Below are positions 9,065 to 16,096 of a DNA stretch of 64,000 nt, piece after piece. The position numbers and the translations under genes were made by a program. Below the pieces are notes generated by a model. The model was not told where the DNA came from, ran no database searches, and saw only the letters and a program-made list of their open reading frames with translations. Source of the stretch: Bacteroidota bacterium. Lineage in GTDB: Bacteria; Bacteroidota; Bacteroidia; B-17B0; Aurantibacillaceae. The stretch is taken from NCBI GenBank assembly GCA_030692515.1, contig JAUXZS010000025.1, forward strand, positions 1 through 64,000. The letters run 5' to 3'. Every line of letters starts with the position of its first letter. The stretch's first letter is position 1.

Positions 9065-10104
9065 GTAAAAAATTTAGAAGTAAAATAGTTAGTTTGATTG
9101 TTTTTGCATTGCTTATTTATGCTGGCTATTTTATTTATCAAAAATTTATTACGGGTACCATTCATTTAAAAAATAAAAATTACACTTATATTTTTATTGA
9201 TTCTAACGATACATTTGAGGATGTAATTAATGATATTAATTCAGAAAATATTATTGATGATGTAAGTGCTTTTGAATGGTTGGCAAAAAAGATGGATTTA
9301 GATAAAAACATTCATCCAGGAAAATACCGAATTAATAATGGCATGACAAAACGCCAAATAATTAATTTAATTAAATACAATAAACAGGAGAAAATTAAGC
9401 TGACATTAAATTCGCAAATCCATACACTGGATGAATTTGTAACTTATGTAAGCGATAAATTAGAATTAAATGAAGATGAATTGCAAAATTATTTAACCGA
9501 TGAAAAAAAACTATATGAAGATTTTAAATTAGACCCCGACAATAGTTTTGCATTAGTTGTGCCCGGGGTTTATGAGGTAGGTTGGGCAATTAGCGCGAAT
9601 GATTTTTTCGCGAAACTAAAGGAGAAATACAAATCTATTTGGAATGAAACGAGAGTTGCCCAAGCAAAAAAAATAGGATTTTCTATTCCAGAAGTCATGA
9701 CGTTAGCTTCTATTACACAATCTGAAAGTGGTATTAAGAGTGAGCAAGAAAAAATTGCTTCTGTATATATTAATCGTTTAAATAAAGACATGTTATTGCA
9801 GGCCGACCCAACATTAAAATTCGCTAACAAAAATTTTGATGTGCAAAGAGTTTTAGCGGTTGATAAAGAAATAGATTCTCCTTACAATACATATAAATAT
9901 AAAGGATTGCCTCCTGGTCCAATTTGCCTTGTTTCTATCCAAGCTATTGATGCTGTATTAAATCATACTAAACATAATTTTATTTTCTTTTGCGCCAAGC
10001 CAGAATTAAATGGCTTTTCTGATTTTTCAGTAAGTTATGAGCAACATCAAAAGTATGCTGCAGCCTACCAAAAGGCAATGAATAAAAGGGGTATTAATAG
10101 ATAA
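9061..10104 (+). CDS. mltG: endolytic transglycosylase MltG (YceG-like)
   Basis: A 347-residue inner-membrane enzyme that cleaves nascent glycan strands and is thought to set their length. One membrane helix lies at about residues 9-27; the LysM-like subdomain follows; the catalytic YceG domain has SITQSESG (217-224), YINRLNKDMLLQADPT and YNTYKYKGLPPGPI. In most family members the first position of the EKE-type motif is Glu; here it is Gln220, while Glu222 is kept as the likely general acid. It is the last gene of the dapF run and overlaps the cytochrome gene by four bases. Confidence 0.92.
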   Translation: MSKKFRSKIVSLIVFALLIYAGYFIYQKFITGTIHLKNKNYTYIFIDSNDTFEDVINDINSENIIDDVSAFEWLAKKMDLDKNIHPGKYRINNGMTKRQIINLIKYNKQEKIKLTLNSQIHTLDEFVTYVSDKLELNEDELQNYLTDEKKLYEDFKLDPDNSFALVVPGVYEVGWAISANDFFAKLKEKYKSIWNETRVAQAKKIGFSIPEVMTLASITQSESGIKSEQEKIASVYINRLNKDMLLQADPTLKFANKNFDVQRVLAVDKEIDSPYNTYKYKGLPPGPICLVSIQAIDAVLNHTKHNFIFFCAKPELNGFSDFSVSYEQHQKYAAAYQKAMNKRGINR

Positions 10105-10181
10105 TAATTAGTATTTTTGAAAAGCCTATAGTTAAAGAAGAGTTAAGTGAATTTTTAATTTAATTGTTACCCAAATTTTTT

Positions 10182-11177
10182 ATGGATAGTAAAACTGAAG
10201 AGAAGATAAAATTATTAGCTGAAAAATATGCTCAAACGGGGCAGGATATCAATGGCTACTTAGATGGTTTATTGTTATCGAATTATTTAACTTATTGGGA
10301 TTATACGCAGGTAGAAACCCTGTTAACACTTCAACATCCAAAAACAGATTTTCCGGATGAGATGATATTTATTATGTATCATCAAATTACAGAACTCTAT
10401 TTTAAATTAGCATTACACGAATTAGAACAAATTGGCAATAACGGTCCGGATATTTTACCTAATGGACAGTTAGTTGGTAATAAAGAAAAGTTAGAGACCG
10501 ATTTTTTTATCGAAAGAGTAGGGCGCATAAACAGATATTTTGAATCTCTTACCAAATCATTTGAAATTATGATTAATGGCATGGAGAAAGAACAGTTTTT
10601 GCGTTATCGTATGGCTTTACTTCCTGCAAGCGGATTTCAGAGCGCTCAATACAGAAAGATTGAAATTTGTTCTACCGATTTTTTTAATTTAGTTGATAAG
10701 GATGTTAGACCAACTTTAAGGGAGAAAAATCCAAGCATTGAGGAAATGTTTGATAATATTTATTGGAACAAAGGCGCAACAGAATTAAGTACCGGCAAAA
10801 AAACATTAACGCTTTTGCAATTTGAAAAAAAATACGGTAAAGAATTTATTAAGCTTGCCCATGAATACAAATCAAAAAATGTGTGGGCAAAATATAAATC
10901 TTTGTCTGATGAAGATCGAAAAAACACTAAATTAATCAATGCACTTAAAGAATTAGATGTAAATGTAAACATCAATTGGCCTTTAGTGCATTATAAATCT
11001 GCAGTGCAATATTTACAGCAAAATACAGAAGATATTTCTGCTACTGGTGGAACAAACTGGCAAAAATATTTACCACCACGTTTTCAAAAAAGAATTTTTT
11101 ATCCTGAAATTTGGACAGCCGCAGAGGTGGATGATTGGGGTAAAGGTTGGGTTGTAACAAATGTATTTAAGAGTTAA
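10182..11177 (+). CDS. kynA: tryptophan 2,3-dioxygenase family protein
   Basis: Haem enzyme that opens the indole ring of tryptophan to give N-formylkynurenine. Family motifs are GYLDGLLL, MYHQITELYFK, the substrate-site ASGFQSAQYR and the late TGGTNWQKYL. I start it at ATG 10182; a TTG six codons earlier (10164) is in frame but adds only LPKFF. Product length is 331 residues, as usual. TATTTTTG at 10112-10119 matches the -7 element of Bacteroidota promoters. A cyclase-family hydrolase at 37238 could supply the next step, but the two are 26 kb apart. Confidence 0.9.
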   Translation: MDSKTEEKIKLLAEKYAQTGQDINGYLDGLLLSNYLTYWDYTQVETLLTLQHPKTDFPDEMIFIMYHQITELYFKLALHELEQIGNNGPDILPNGQLVGNKEKLETDFFIERVGRINRYFESLTKSFEIMINGMEKEQFLRYRMALLPASGFQSAQYRKIEICSTDFFNLVDKDVRPTLREKNPSIEEMFDNIYWNKGATELSTGKKTLTLLQFEKKYGKEFIKLAHEYKSKNVWAKYKSLSDEDRKNTKLINALKELDVNVNINWPLVHYKSAVQYLQQNTEDISATGGTNWQKYLPPRFQKRIFYPEIWTAAEVDDWGKGWVVTNVFKS

Positions 11178-11205
11178 CTAAATTATAAACTCTAAAAAAA
11201 ATTAA

Positions 11206-12111
11206 ATGTCGATACAAGTAAATAATATCACTAAGTTATACGGTAACCAAAAAGCTTTAAATAATATTTCGTTTGAAGTAGGTAGCAATGAAATTGTTGG
11301 TTTTTTAGGGCCAAATGGTGCGGGTAAAAGTACCATGATGAAAATTTTAACTTGTTATATTCCACCAAGTGAAGGGACAGCAAAAGTTTGTGGTTTTGAT
11401 ATTAATACTCAAAGTATTGAAGTAAGAAAACAAATTGGTTATTTGCCAGAGCATAATCCACTTTATTTGGACATGTATGTGAAAGAGTTTTTGGAATTTG
11501 TTGGCGGCATTTATAAAATAAAAAATATTAAGTCGCGTGTAAAAGATATGATTGAGATGACTGGATTACAAATTGAGCAAAATAAAAAAATTGGTGCTCT
11601 TAGTAAAGGTTATCGTCAAAGGGTTGGTTTAGCGCAGGCAATTATTCACGACCCAAAAGTTTTAATTATGGATGAGCCCACAACGGGTTTAGATCCAAAT
11701 CAATTAGAGGAAATTAGAGGATTGATTAAAGCTTTAGGGAAAGAAAAAACTGTAATGTTAAGTACTCATATCATGCAAGAAGTAGAAGCTATTTGCGATA
11801 GAGTGATTATTATTAATAAGGGTGAGATTGTAGCTAACGATGAAACAAAAAATCTTCAAAAAAATACGACGAAACAAATTATTACTGTAGAGTTTGATAA
11901 AGAAGTTTCTGAGAAATTAATTCAGAAAATAAATAACATTGATGGCGTAAAATTTTTACAAGGCAATACATGGTTGTTATCGTCTACTTCTAAAGACGAT
12001 GTACGTAAAGATATTTTTAATTTTGCTGTTGCAAATAATTTAAGCGTGTTAACTTTAAATAAAGAAGAGCAAAAAATGGAAGATGTTTTTAAAGAGCTAA
12101 CGAAGAAATAA
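11206..12111 (+). CDS. gldA: gliding-type ABC transporter ATPase GldA
   Basis: A 301-residue ATPase subunit of an ABC exporter. It has the Walker A GPNGAGKST (residues 35-43), the signature LSKGYRQRVGL, Walker B VLIMDEPTTGLDP and the switch STHIM. The stretch GYLPEHNPLYLDMYV is characteristic of GldA, which with GldF and GldG forms a transporter needed for gliding motility in Flavobacterium johnsoniae. No gldF/gldG permease genes follow; in F. johnsoniae gldA is likewise unlinked. It lies 28 bases after kynA and is followed by a repeat-rich gene-free stretch. Confidence 0.85.
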   Translation: MSIQVNNITKLYGNQKALNNISFEVGSNEIVGFLGPNGAGKSTMMKILTCYIPPSEGTAKVCGFDINTQSIEVRKQIGYLPEHNPLYLDMYVKEFLEFVGGIYKIKNIKSRVKDMIEMTGLQIEQNKKIGALSKGYRQRVGLAQAIIHDPKVLIMDEPTTGLDPNQLEEIRGLIKALGKEKTVMLSTHIMQEVEAICDRVIIINKGEIVANDETKNLQKNTTKQIITVEFDKEVSEKLIQKINNIDGVKFLQGNTWLLSSTSKDDVRKDIFNFAVANNLSVLTLNKEEQKMEDVFKELTKK

Positions 12112-12178
12112 AAATAAAAGCCCCTCTCTTATCTCCCCAAGGGGAGAAGATAGAACATATCCATTAAAGATCATTCAT

Positions 12179-12325
12179 TCATCTAGAAATTACAAAGCGT
12201 TTAGAAGCACTTAAAATATTGTTATTCCAACGATAGGAGGAATCGGAATTATTTAGATCTCTCGTTCCTCGAGATGACAGTCTTAAAGTGTAAATCCCAG
12301 TTTGAAATTCACTAATATTTAGCCA
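12179..12325 (-). pseudogene. remnant of a T9SS type A C-terminal sorting domain
   Basis: Read leftward, this segment encodes NISEFQTGIYTLRL, an insert beginning SSRGTRDLNNSD, and the end KRFVISR followed by TGA. It matches residue for residue, with a few changes, the end of the intact gene at 12607-13392 (NMNEFQNGIYTLKL ... KRFVISR, stop TAA). A TGA stop lies just upstream of the homologous part (about 12343), and nothing resembling the rest of the gene follows. So only the last ~45 codons survive. The preserved frame suggests either recent decay or duplication of the 3' end alone. Confidence 0.8.
12220..12279 (-). repeat. palindromic MITE-like element, copy in the remnant (60 bp)
   Basis: The segment runs from TGTTAT to ATGACA and contains CTCTCGTTCCTCGAGATGACA-like and GGAGGAATC-like halves. 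It corresponds to the 57-bp element at 12648-12704 with one extra codon. The type, short inverted ends around GATTCCTCC and CTCGAGGAACGAG blocks, is one I associate with repeats scattered through Bacteroidota genomes. Confidence 0.6.
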
Positions 12326-12413
12326 TTCCTCAAAAACTCAAATAATAAAATAGATTTTGTAGGCGCGCAGGTTTTCTACGGAATGCTATTTTGATTTTTT
12401 GAAGAGGTAGTTG

Positions 12414-12560
12414 CTGTCTAAACTCTGCGGTTAGTTGGTTCAGCATACAGACAATAGTTTAGACAGACAACGGTTTTATTTTGGCTGCCTCTAAATCGCC
12501 AAAATAAAAACATCCTACAAAAGATCAAAAGCGTTTTGGTTACTTTTGCGCGTCAAAAGT
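12414..12560. repeat. three consecutive inverted repeats (structured intergenic element)
   Basis: First: CTGTCTAAACT 12414-12424 with AGTTTAGACAG 12456-12466, 11 bp perfect. Second: TTTTATTTTGGC 12474-12485 with GCCAAAATAAAA 12498-12509, 12 bp perfect. Third: ACTTTTG 12542-12548 with CAAAAGT 12554-12560, 7 bp perfect around CGCGT. All three lie within 150 bases in a gene-free stretch. The transcribed form would fold into three stems. This may be an interspersed repeat or a structured RNA; no promoter or T run clearly supports an RNA gene. Confidence 0.6.
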
Positions 12561-12606
12561 GACAAGAAAATGCCGAAAAAAAATTAATCTGTTATAAATA
12601 TTTTGA

Positions 12607-13392
12607 TTATCTAGAAATTACAAAGCGTTTAGTAGCGCTTAAGATATTGTCATTCCGACGATAGGAGGAATCTGAATTAAGATCTCTCGTTCCTCGAGAT
12701 GACAGTTTTAAAGTGTAAATCCCATTCTGAAATTCATTCATGTTAATTGTTGTTTTATTAGAATTGTAATCCAAATCTATTTCCTTTACTTCCTGCCCTA
12801 TACTATTTATAATTTCTGCTTTTGTAAATTCTTTTTCATCCGATGCAAACTCAACGTTTAGTCTTTCGTCAACGGGATTGGGATAAATTTCAAAAATAGA
12901 AGTGTTTGCTTTAGTTTCTTTTATTCCGTTTGGTGCGCAGTTAACGGTTGGGAATGATATTGAAGTACATGAATATGTGTTAACCCCAGGTGAATTATCT
13001 ATAATTATCGCACCTGGCTCATAATAAACATGCACGCCATTATTGTTTGTGTTTGATGTAAAAATGATTGTTGCATTGTTTTTTACAAAGTAAACTTCGT
13101 AATAAGCACACGCCCAAGAATTTGTTATCAATGTTGAACTTGGACTTACAAAAGCAGTTCTGCATACAAATGGACCTTGGGTTACATTTGAAGTGTCATA
13201 AACTATTGTATTTGGCCCGCACAAGAACATGCCGGAAAAACTTGTTAAAGTAGAAGTGATGTTTGTTATAGTGTTTGAGTAAAAAATTGAATTGATATTC
13301 GTTGTTGACTGATTACAACCTAGGGAAGGCGTTTGCGAAACAATTCTAAAAACGATAAGAAACAAAACAACTATAAACTTGATTTTCCTCAT
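12607..13392 (-). CDS. secreted protein with T9SS type A sorting domain interrupted by a repeat
   Basis: Starting at the ATG at 13392 (261 residues), the product has a clear signal peptide MRKIKFIVVLFLIVF. A further ATG 12 codons upstream would bury the signal peptide and is rejected. The central region is beta-rich with scattered cysteines and resembles pectate-lyase-like secreted repeats only loosely. The C-terminal ~85 residues are a T9SS type A domain (IYPNPVDERLNVEF, then NGIYTLKLS and the final KRFVISR), which targets proteins through the type IX system to the cell surface. A 19-codon segment (SSRGTRDLNSD..., 12648-12704) is inserted in frame before the last strand. The substrate or role of the mature domain is unknown. 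Confidence 0.8.
   Translation of the reverse strand: MRKIKFIVVLFLIVFRIVSQTPSLGCNQSTTNINSIFYSNTITNITSTLTSFSGMFLCGPNTIVYDTSNVTQGPFVCRTAFVSPSSTLITNSWACAYYEVYFVKNNATIIFTSNTNNNGVHVYYEPGAIIIDNSPGVNTYSCTSISFPTVNCAPNGIKETKANTSIFEIYPNPVDERLNVEFASDEKEFTKAEIINSIGQEVKEIDLDYNSNKTTINMNEFQNGIYTLKLSSRGTRDLNSDSSYRRNDNILSATKRFVISR
12648..12704 (-). repeat. palindromic MITE-like element inserted in frame in a T9SS domain (57 bp)
   Basis: The element starts TGTCAT and ends ATGACA (6-bp inverted ends), is exactly 19 codons long and lies inside the coding frame of the T9SS type A gene. Its coding-strand order is TGTCATCTCGAGGAACGAG, then a GATTCCTCC block, then the terminal ATGACA. A diverged copy is at 12220-12279. 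Confidence 0.7.
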
Positions 13393-13508
13393 TTCTATTA
13401 AAGATAAACTTTTAACGGCGATTAACAAAATTACTTACTAGAATTTAAATGCGAAGAAAAAATTTTGAGCGATGAAAAGAAATAAAACGAGTATGCCTTA
13501 ATAAAAAT

Positions 13509-13544
13509 AATCCGTGAATATCTGTAAAATCTGTTTTATCTGTG
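13509..13544. repeat. 9-bp-period repeat, four units
   Basis: Four successive nonamers, AATCCGTGA, ATATCTGTA, AAATCTGTT and TTATCTGTG, lie in the gap between the T9SS protein gene and the anti-sigma-like gene (13393-13557). A related three-unit array is at 38111-38137. I see no gene or promoter in this gap. Confidence 0.6.
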
Positions 13545-13557
13545 TTCCATCACGTTA

Positions 13558-14889
13558 CTATGGTCTATACAAAACCTTATAAGTAAACTCGCTTTTTTTG
13601 GTTGGACTAACAAAGAAATTAAACTTATTAAGCGATTTTAAAATCTTAGTTACCTCTTCTTTTTGTTTTTTAGTTAAATCATAAGAATTTATGAATTCAA
13701 CTTTTTGTACTTCTTTCTTTTCATTTACAAAAAGCGTTGCATCAAATTTTTGATTTAAATTTTGCTCTATTAATTTTTCTTTAAGGTCTTTTGTAATAGC
13801 AGCTTCGCCACCAGAATAATAACAATTAATAAAATTATTCTCGCCTTTTTTATCTTCCACTTCTGCAACAGTAACTTCTTCTGTCTCTAGGGATTTGGTG
13901 GTTGATTTTGGAGAACCTGGTTTATTATCAATAGTTTCTGGTCCTGCAGCAGTTGAATTACTTTGTTTAGCGCGACTTTTAGCAGATTTTTCTTTTGCCT
14001 TGGTTTCTTCTCTGTTAGTTGCAACTGTTGCATTATTGCCAAGGGCAACTTGATTTAAATTTTTTTCAGAGTCTCCGTCTTTGTTTTTGTAATCATTTCT
14101 ATCGAGTTTAGTACCTTTTCCAGATGCTATTTCATCTGCTGGTAAAGATTCGGATTGAGAAACCTTTTGAGTTTGGACAGGTGCAGCAACAGTTGTTTGC
14201 GCTTTAAACAAATCGCTTTCCTTATCTTTTAAATTACCTTTTTTTGCAAGATCATCAGAGGATGTTGTTTGGTCGCTTTGTGTATGCGTACCCCATCCAA
14301 GTTTACCAGCTTCGTTTTTTCTTTCTGTTTTTTCTAGTTCAGATTTTCCTTCAGCACTTTGTTCATTATTAGGAGAGGCTGCTACAATCATTCTCGCGTT
14401 TGGTTTTTGCCCTTCCTTACTAACTTTTGTCTCTAGATTGCTTATTATATCATCGCTTTCTGCAGCTTTTTGTTTTTCTAAAACATCTTTTGCAGGAGCG
14501 CTATCAGTAATTATCTTTTCTAATGGCAACAATGCCCCTTCTTTTAATTCTCCACCAGTTTCGGGTAAGCTTTCTTTTTGTGTATCAGTAATTGCCAAAT
14601 TATTATTTTTGTTTGTGTCGTTTATTACAAACAAAGTACTTAAGCCTATTATTAATGCTAAGCCTGCAGCAGCCAACCAATAAATTTTTGGATTATTTTT
14701 TTCTTCTTTATTAAATAATTCTTTATTAATGCGCGCATCTAAATTGGCTTTTAAATCAAAAGCTTCTTTTTCAGATTCAAGCATATTAAAACCGACCATA
14801 GCTTCTTTTTCAAAATCATCGAGATTTTGTTCGTCTGCTTTAGCCTTATTAAAAAGATTATCTAAATTATTATTTATTGGGGTCTTCAT
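13558..14889 (-). CDS. membrane partner of the ECF sigma factor (anti-sigma-like), function unproven
   Basis: A 443-residue protein encoded directly after the sigma factor and overlapping its end by 20 bases. Residues 1-65 are an acidic cytoplasmic segment, a membrane helix lies at about 70-87 (IYWLAAAGLALIIGL), then comes a ~250-residue low-complexity linker rich in Lys, Glu, Ser, Ala and Thr, and a compact C-terminal domain of ~95 residues (from FINCYYSGGEAAI) that looks like a TonB-C-type fold. The topology and gene order fit an anti-sigma factor with a periplasmic sensor, but no standard anti-sigma domain is visible, so the role is inferred from context. Confidence 0.65.
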   Translation of the reverse strand: MKTPINNNLDNLFNKAKADEQNLDDFEKEAMVGFNMLESEKEAFDLKANLDARINKELFNKEEKNNPKIYWLAAAGLALIIGLSTLFVINDTNKNNNLAITDTQKESLPETGGELKEGALLPLEKIITDSAPAKDVLEKQKAAESDDIISNLETKVSKEGQKPNARMIVAASPNNEQSAEGKSELEKTERKNEAGKLGWGTHTQSDQTTSSDDLAKKGNLKDKESDLFKAQTTVAAPVQTQKVSQSESLPADEIASGKGTKLDRNDYKNKDGDSEKNLNQVALGNNATVATNREETKAKEKSAKSRAKQSNSTAAGPETIDNKPGSPKSTTKSLETEEVTVAEVEDKKGENNFINCYYSGGEAAITKDLKEKLIEQNLNQKFDATLFVNEKKEVQKVEFINSYDLTKKQKEEVTKILKSLNKFNFFVSPTKKSEFTYKVLYRP

Positions 14890-15457
14890 TAATTAGTATT
14901 TCCATTTTTAATTTTAAGTTTCTTTTTCCGTTTTGAATATGACTTTTAACTTCGTTTGCAGTATAACCTGTTATATCAACTATTTCAACATAAGATTTAT
15001 TTTTTAAATAAAACAAGTCAATACATTTTTTCTGGTCGATATTTAAAAGCTCCAAAGCCTGTTCCATTATTGTAATTTGTTTCTCTTTTTCATTTAGATG
15101 CTCCGGAGTCGAAAAATCCATAATTAAATGAACATTATCTTTTAATTCGAGTTCTTTTTTTAGCATACTTTGCCTTTTGCGGAGCTCCATTAAGCAAAAG
15201 TTTTTGCTATAAACGTATAACCAGCTTTTAAAAAACTCTACTTTATGCTTTTTTAAATCTTTTAATAAGCCTGTAAATATCTGAATTACTGCATCTTGCG
15301 CCTCATCTTTGTTTTTAAGGTATTTTATGCATAAACCCAATACTAAATGACCGTAGCGTTCATAAAGGATTCCAACGATGTTATTATCCTCTTTTTCTAA
15401 AAAAGTGTTAATTAAATCGGTATCAGATAAGTTGCTGTATTTCTTAGTGTCACTCAA
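14870..15457 (-). CDS. ECF-type RNA polymerase sigma factor
   Basis: A 195-residue sigma-70 family protein of the extracytoplasmic-function class. Region 2 spans about residues 20-95 (YERYGHLVLGLCIKYL, then DEAQDAVIQIF for core binding and -10 recognition). Region 4 lies at about 135-190 with a helix-turn-helix (KSYVEIVDITGYTANEVKSH). The start is TTG, giving MSDTKK. It is co-transcribed with the membrane protein at 13558 and divergent from the YfiR/SpoIIE cluster, sharing the 119-base intergenic region 15458-15576. The signal it answers to is unknown. Confidence 0.88.
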   Translation of the reverse strand: MSDTKKYSNLSDTDLINTFLEKEDNNIVGILYERYGHLVLGLCIKYLKNKDEAQDAVIQIFTGLLKDLKKHKVEFFKSWLYVYSKNFCLMELRKRQSMLKKELELKDNVHLIMDFSTPEHLNEKEKQITIMEQALELLNIDQKKCIDLFYLKNKSYVEIVDITGYTANEVKSHIQNGKRNLKLKMEILINEDPNK

Positions 15458-15500
15458 TTACGATACTATTTTATGGCTTATTTATTAAAATAACAATAAA

Positions 15501-15528
15501 TGCTTTTAAAAAGCAAACATTATATTTG
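15501..15528 (+). promoter_or_regulatory. probable promoter and palindromic operator for the YfiR cluster
   Basis: TATATTTG at 15521-15528 is an exact match to the TAnnTTTG -7 element of Bacteroidota. Immediately upstream is the palindrome TGCTTTT-A-AAAAGCA at 15501-15515, where a regulator could bind both for this cluster and for the divergent sigma gene. No good -33 TTTG is seen at the right spacing. Confidence 0.45.
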
Positions 15529-15576
15529 TAAATTAGATAAAATTTTACAAAACTGGCTAAAAGTTTTAAATATTGG

Positions 15577-16080
15577 GTGTTAATTTTCTGTGCAATTTCG
15601 TTAAGATTTCAGCAGCCATCTAATTATGATACAAATTCAAAATTTAAAGCCGTTTTCATTTATAATTTCACGCGATATTTTGAATGGTCGGAAAAGAAAA
15701 AAGCCGACAACTTTGTGATTTATGTAGTTGGTAAAAATGAAAATTTAATTACCGAATTAAAAACACTTGCCAGTAAAAAAAAGGTAGGTAATCAAGACAT
15801 TGAAATAAAAAATTCTTACGCTTTTGATCCAGGCATTTCATCCAACATTACTTATTTATTATCCGATGTTTCAAAATCTATAAAGGAGGTAACTTCTTTA
15901 AGTAAATCAAAAAGCACATTGGTAGTGTGCGAGAGTCCTAATGCTTGTAAAGCGGGGTCGAGTATAAATTTTGTGGTTGTTGAAAATAAATTAAAATTTG
16001 AGTATAGTAAAAATAATGCAGTAAAAGCTGGATTAAAAACAAACGATGATATAAAAGCTTTAGCAATTAATATTGAATAA
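15577..16080 (+). CDS. YfiR family protein (DUF4154)
   Basis: A protein of about 167 residues resembling YfiR, the periplasmic regulator that represses the membrane diguanylate cyclase YfiN in Pseudomonas. Family signs are KFKAVFIYNFTRYFEW near the mature N-terminus and VYVVGKNE; late features are the VCES/CKAGSSINFV strand. I give the GTG start at 15577, which yields a short hydrophobic leader (MLIFCAISL). The frame is open back to 15541 and a CTG at 15553 would give a longer, more basic signal peptide, so the start is uncertain. It is followed at once by a TPR protein and a HAMP-SpoIIE phosphatase; no GGDEF protein is near. Confidence 0.75.
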   Translation: MLIFCAISLRFQQPSNYDTNSKFKAVFIYNFTRYFEWSEKKKADNFVIYVVGKNENLITELKTLASKKKVGNQDIEIKNSYAFDPGISSNITYLLSDVSKSIKEVTSLSKSKSTLVVCESPNACKAGSSINFVVVENKLKFEYSKNNAVKAGLKTNDDIKALAINIE

Positions 16081-16096
16081 TATTAAAAAGAAGAAA

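Larger units (their letters stand above)
12112..12606. other. 495-base gene-free stretch made of repeats and a gene remnant
   Basis: Directly after gldA comes a C-rich/G-rich inverted repeat (CTCCCC 12133-12138, GGGGAG 12141-12146). Next is a decayed copy of a T9SS C-terminal domain (12179-12325, minus strand) carrying a palindromic element. From 12414 to 12560 three consecutive inverted repeats follow. I see no intact gene. The whole stretch looks like accumulated repetitive DNA rather than a promoter region. Confidence 0.7.

Noticed and set aside
10164-10181. TTG start for the tryptophan dioxygenase
   Set aside because: It adds only five unconserved residues before the ATG at 10182, which gives the normal start.
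12133-12146. CTCCCC/GGGGAG hairpin as terminator of gldA
   Set aside because: No T run follows on the plus strand; it looks like part of an interspersed repeat.
13509-13544. Iterons of a replication origin
   Set aside because: No dnaA/repA gene, DnaA boxes or AT-rich unwinding region is near, and a similar array occurs elsewhere at a gene junction.
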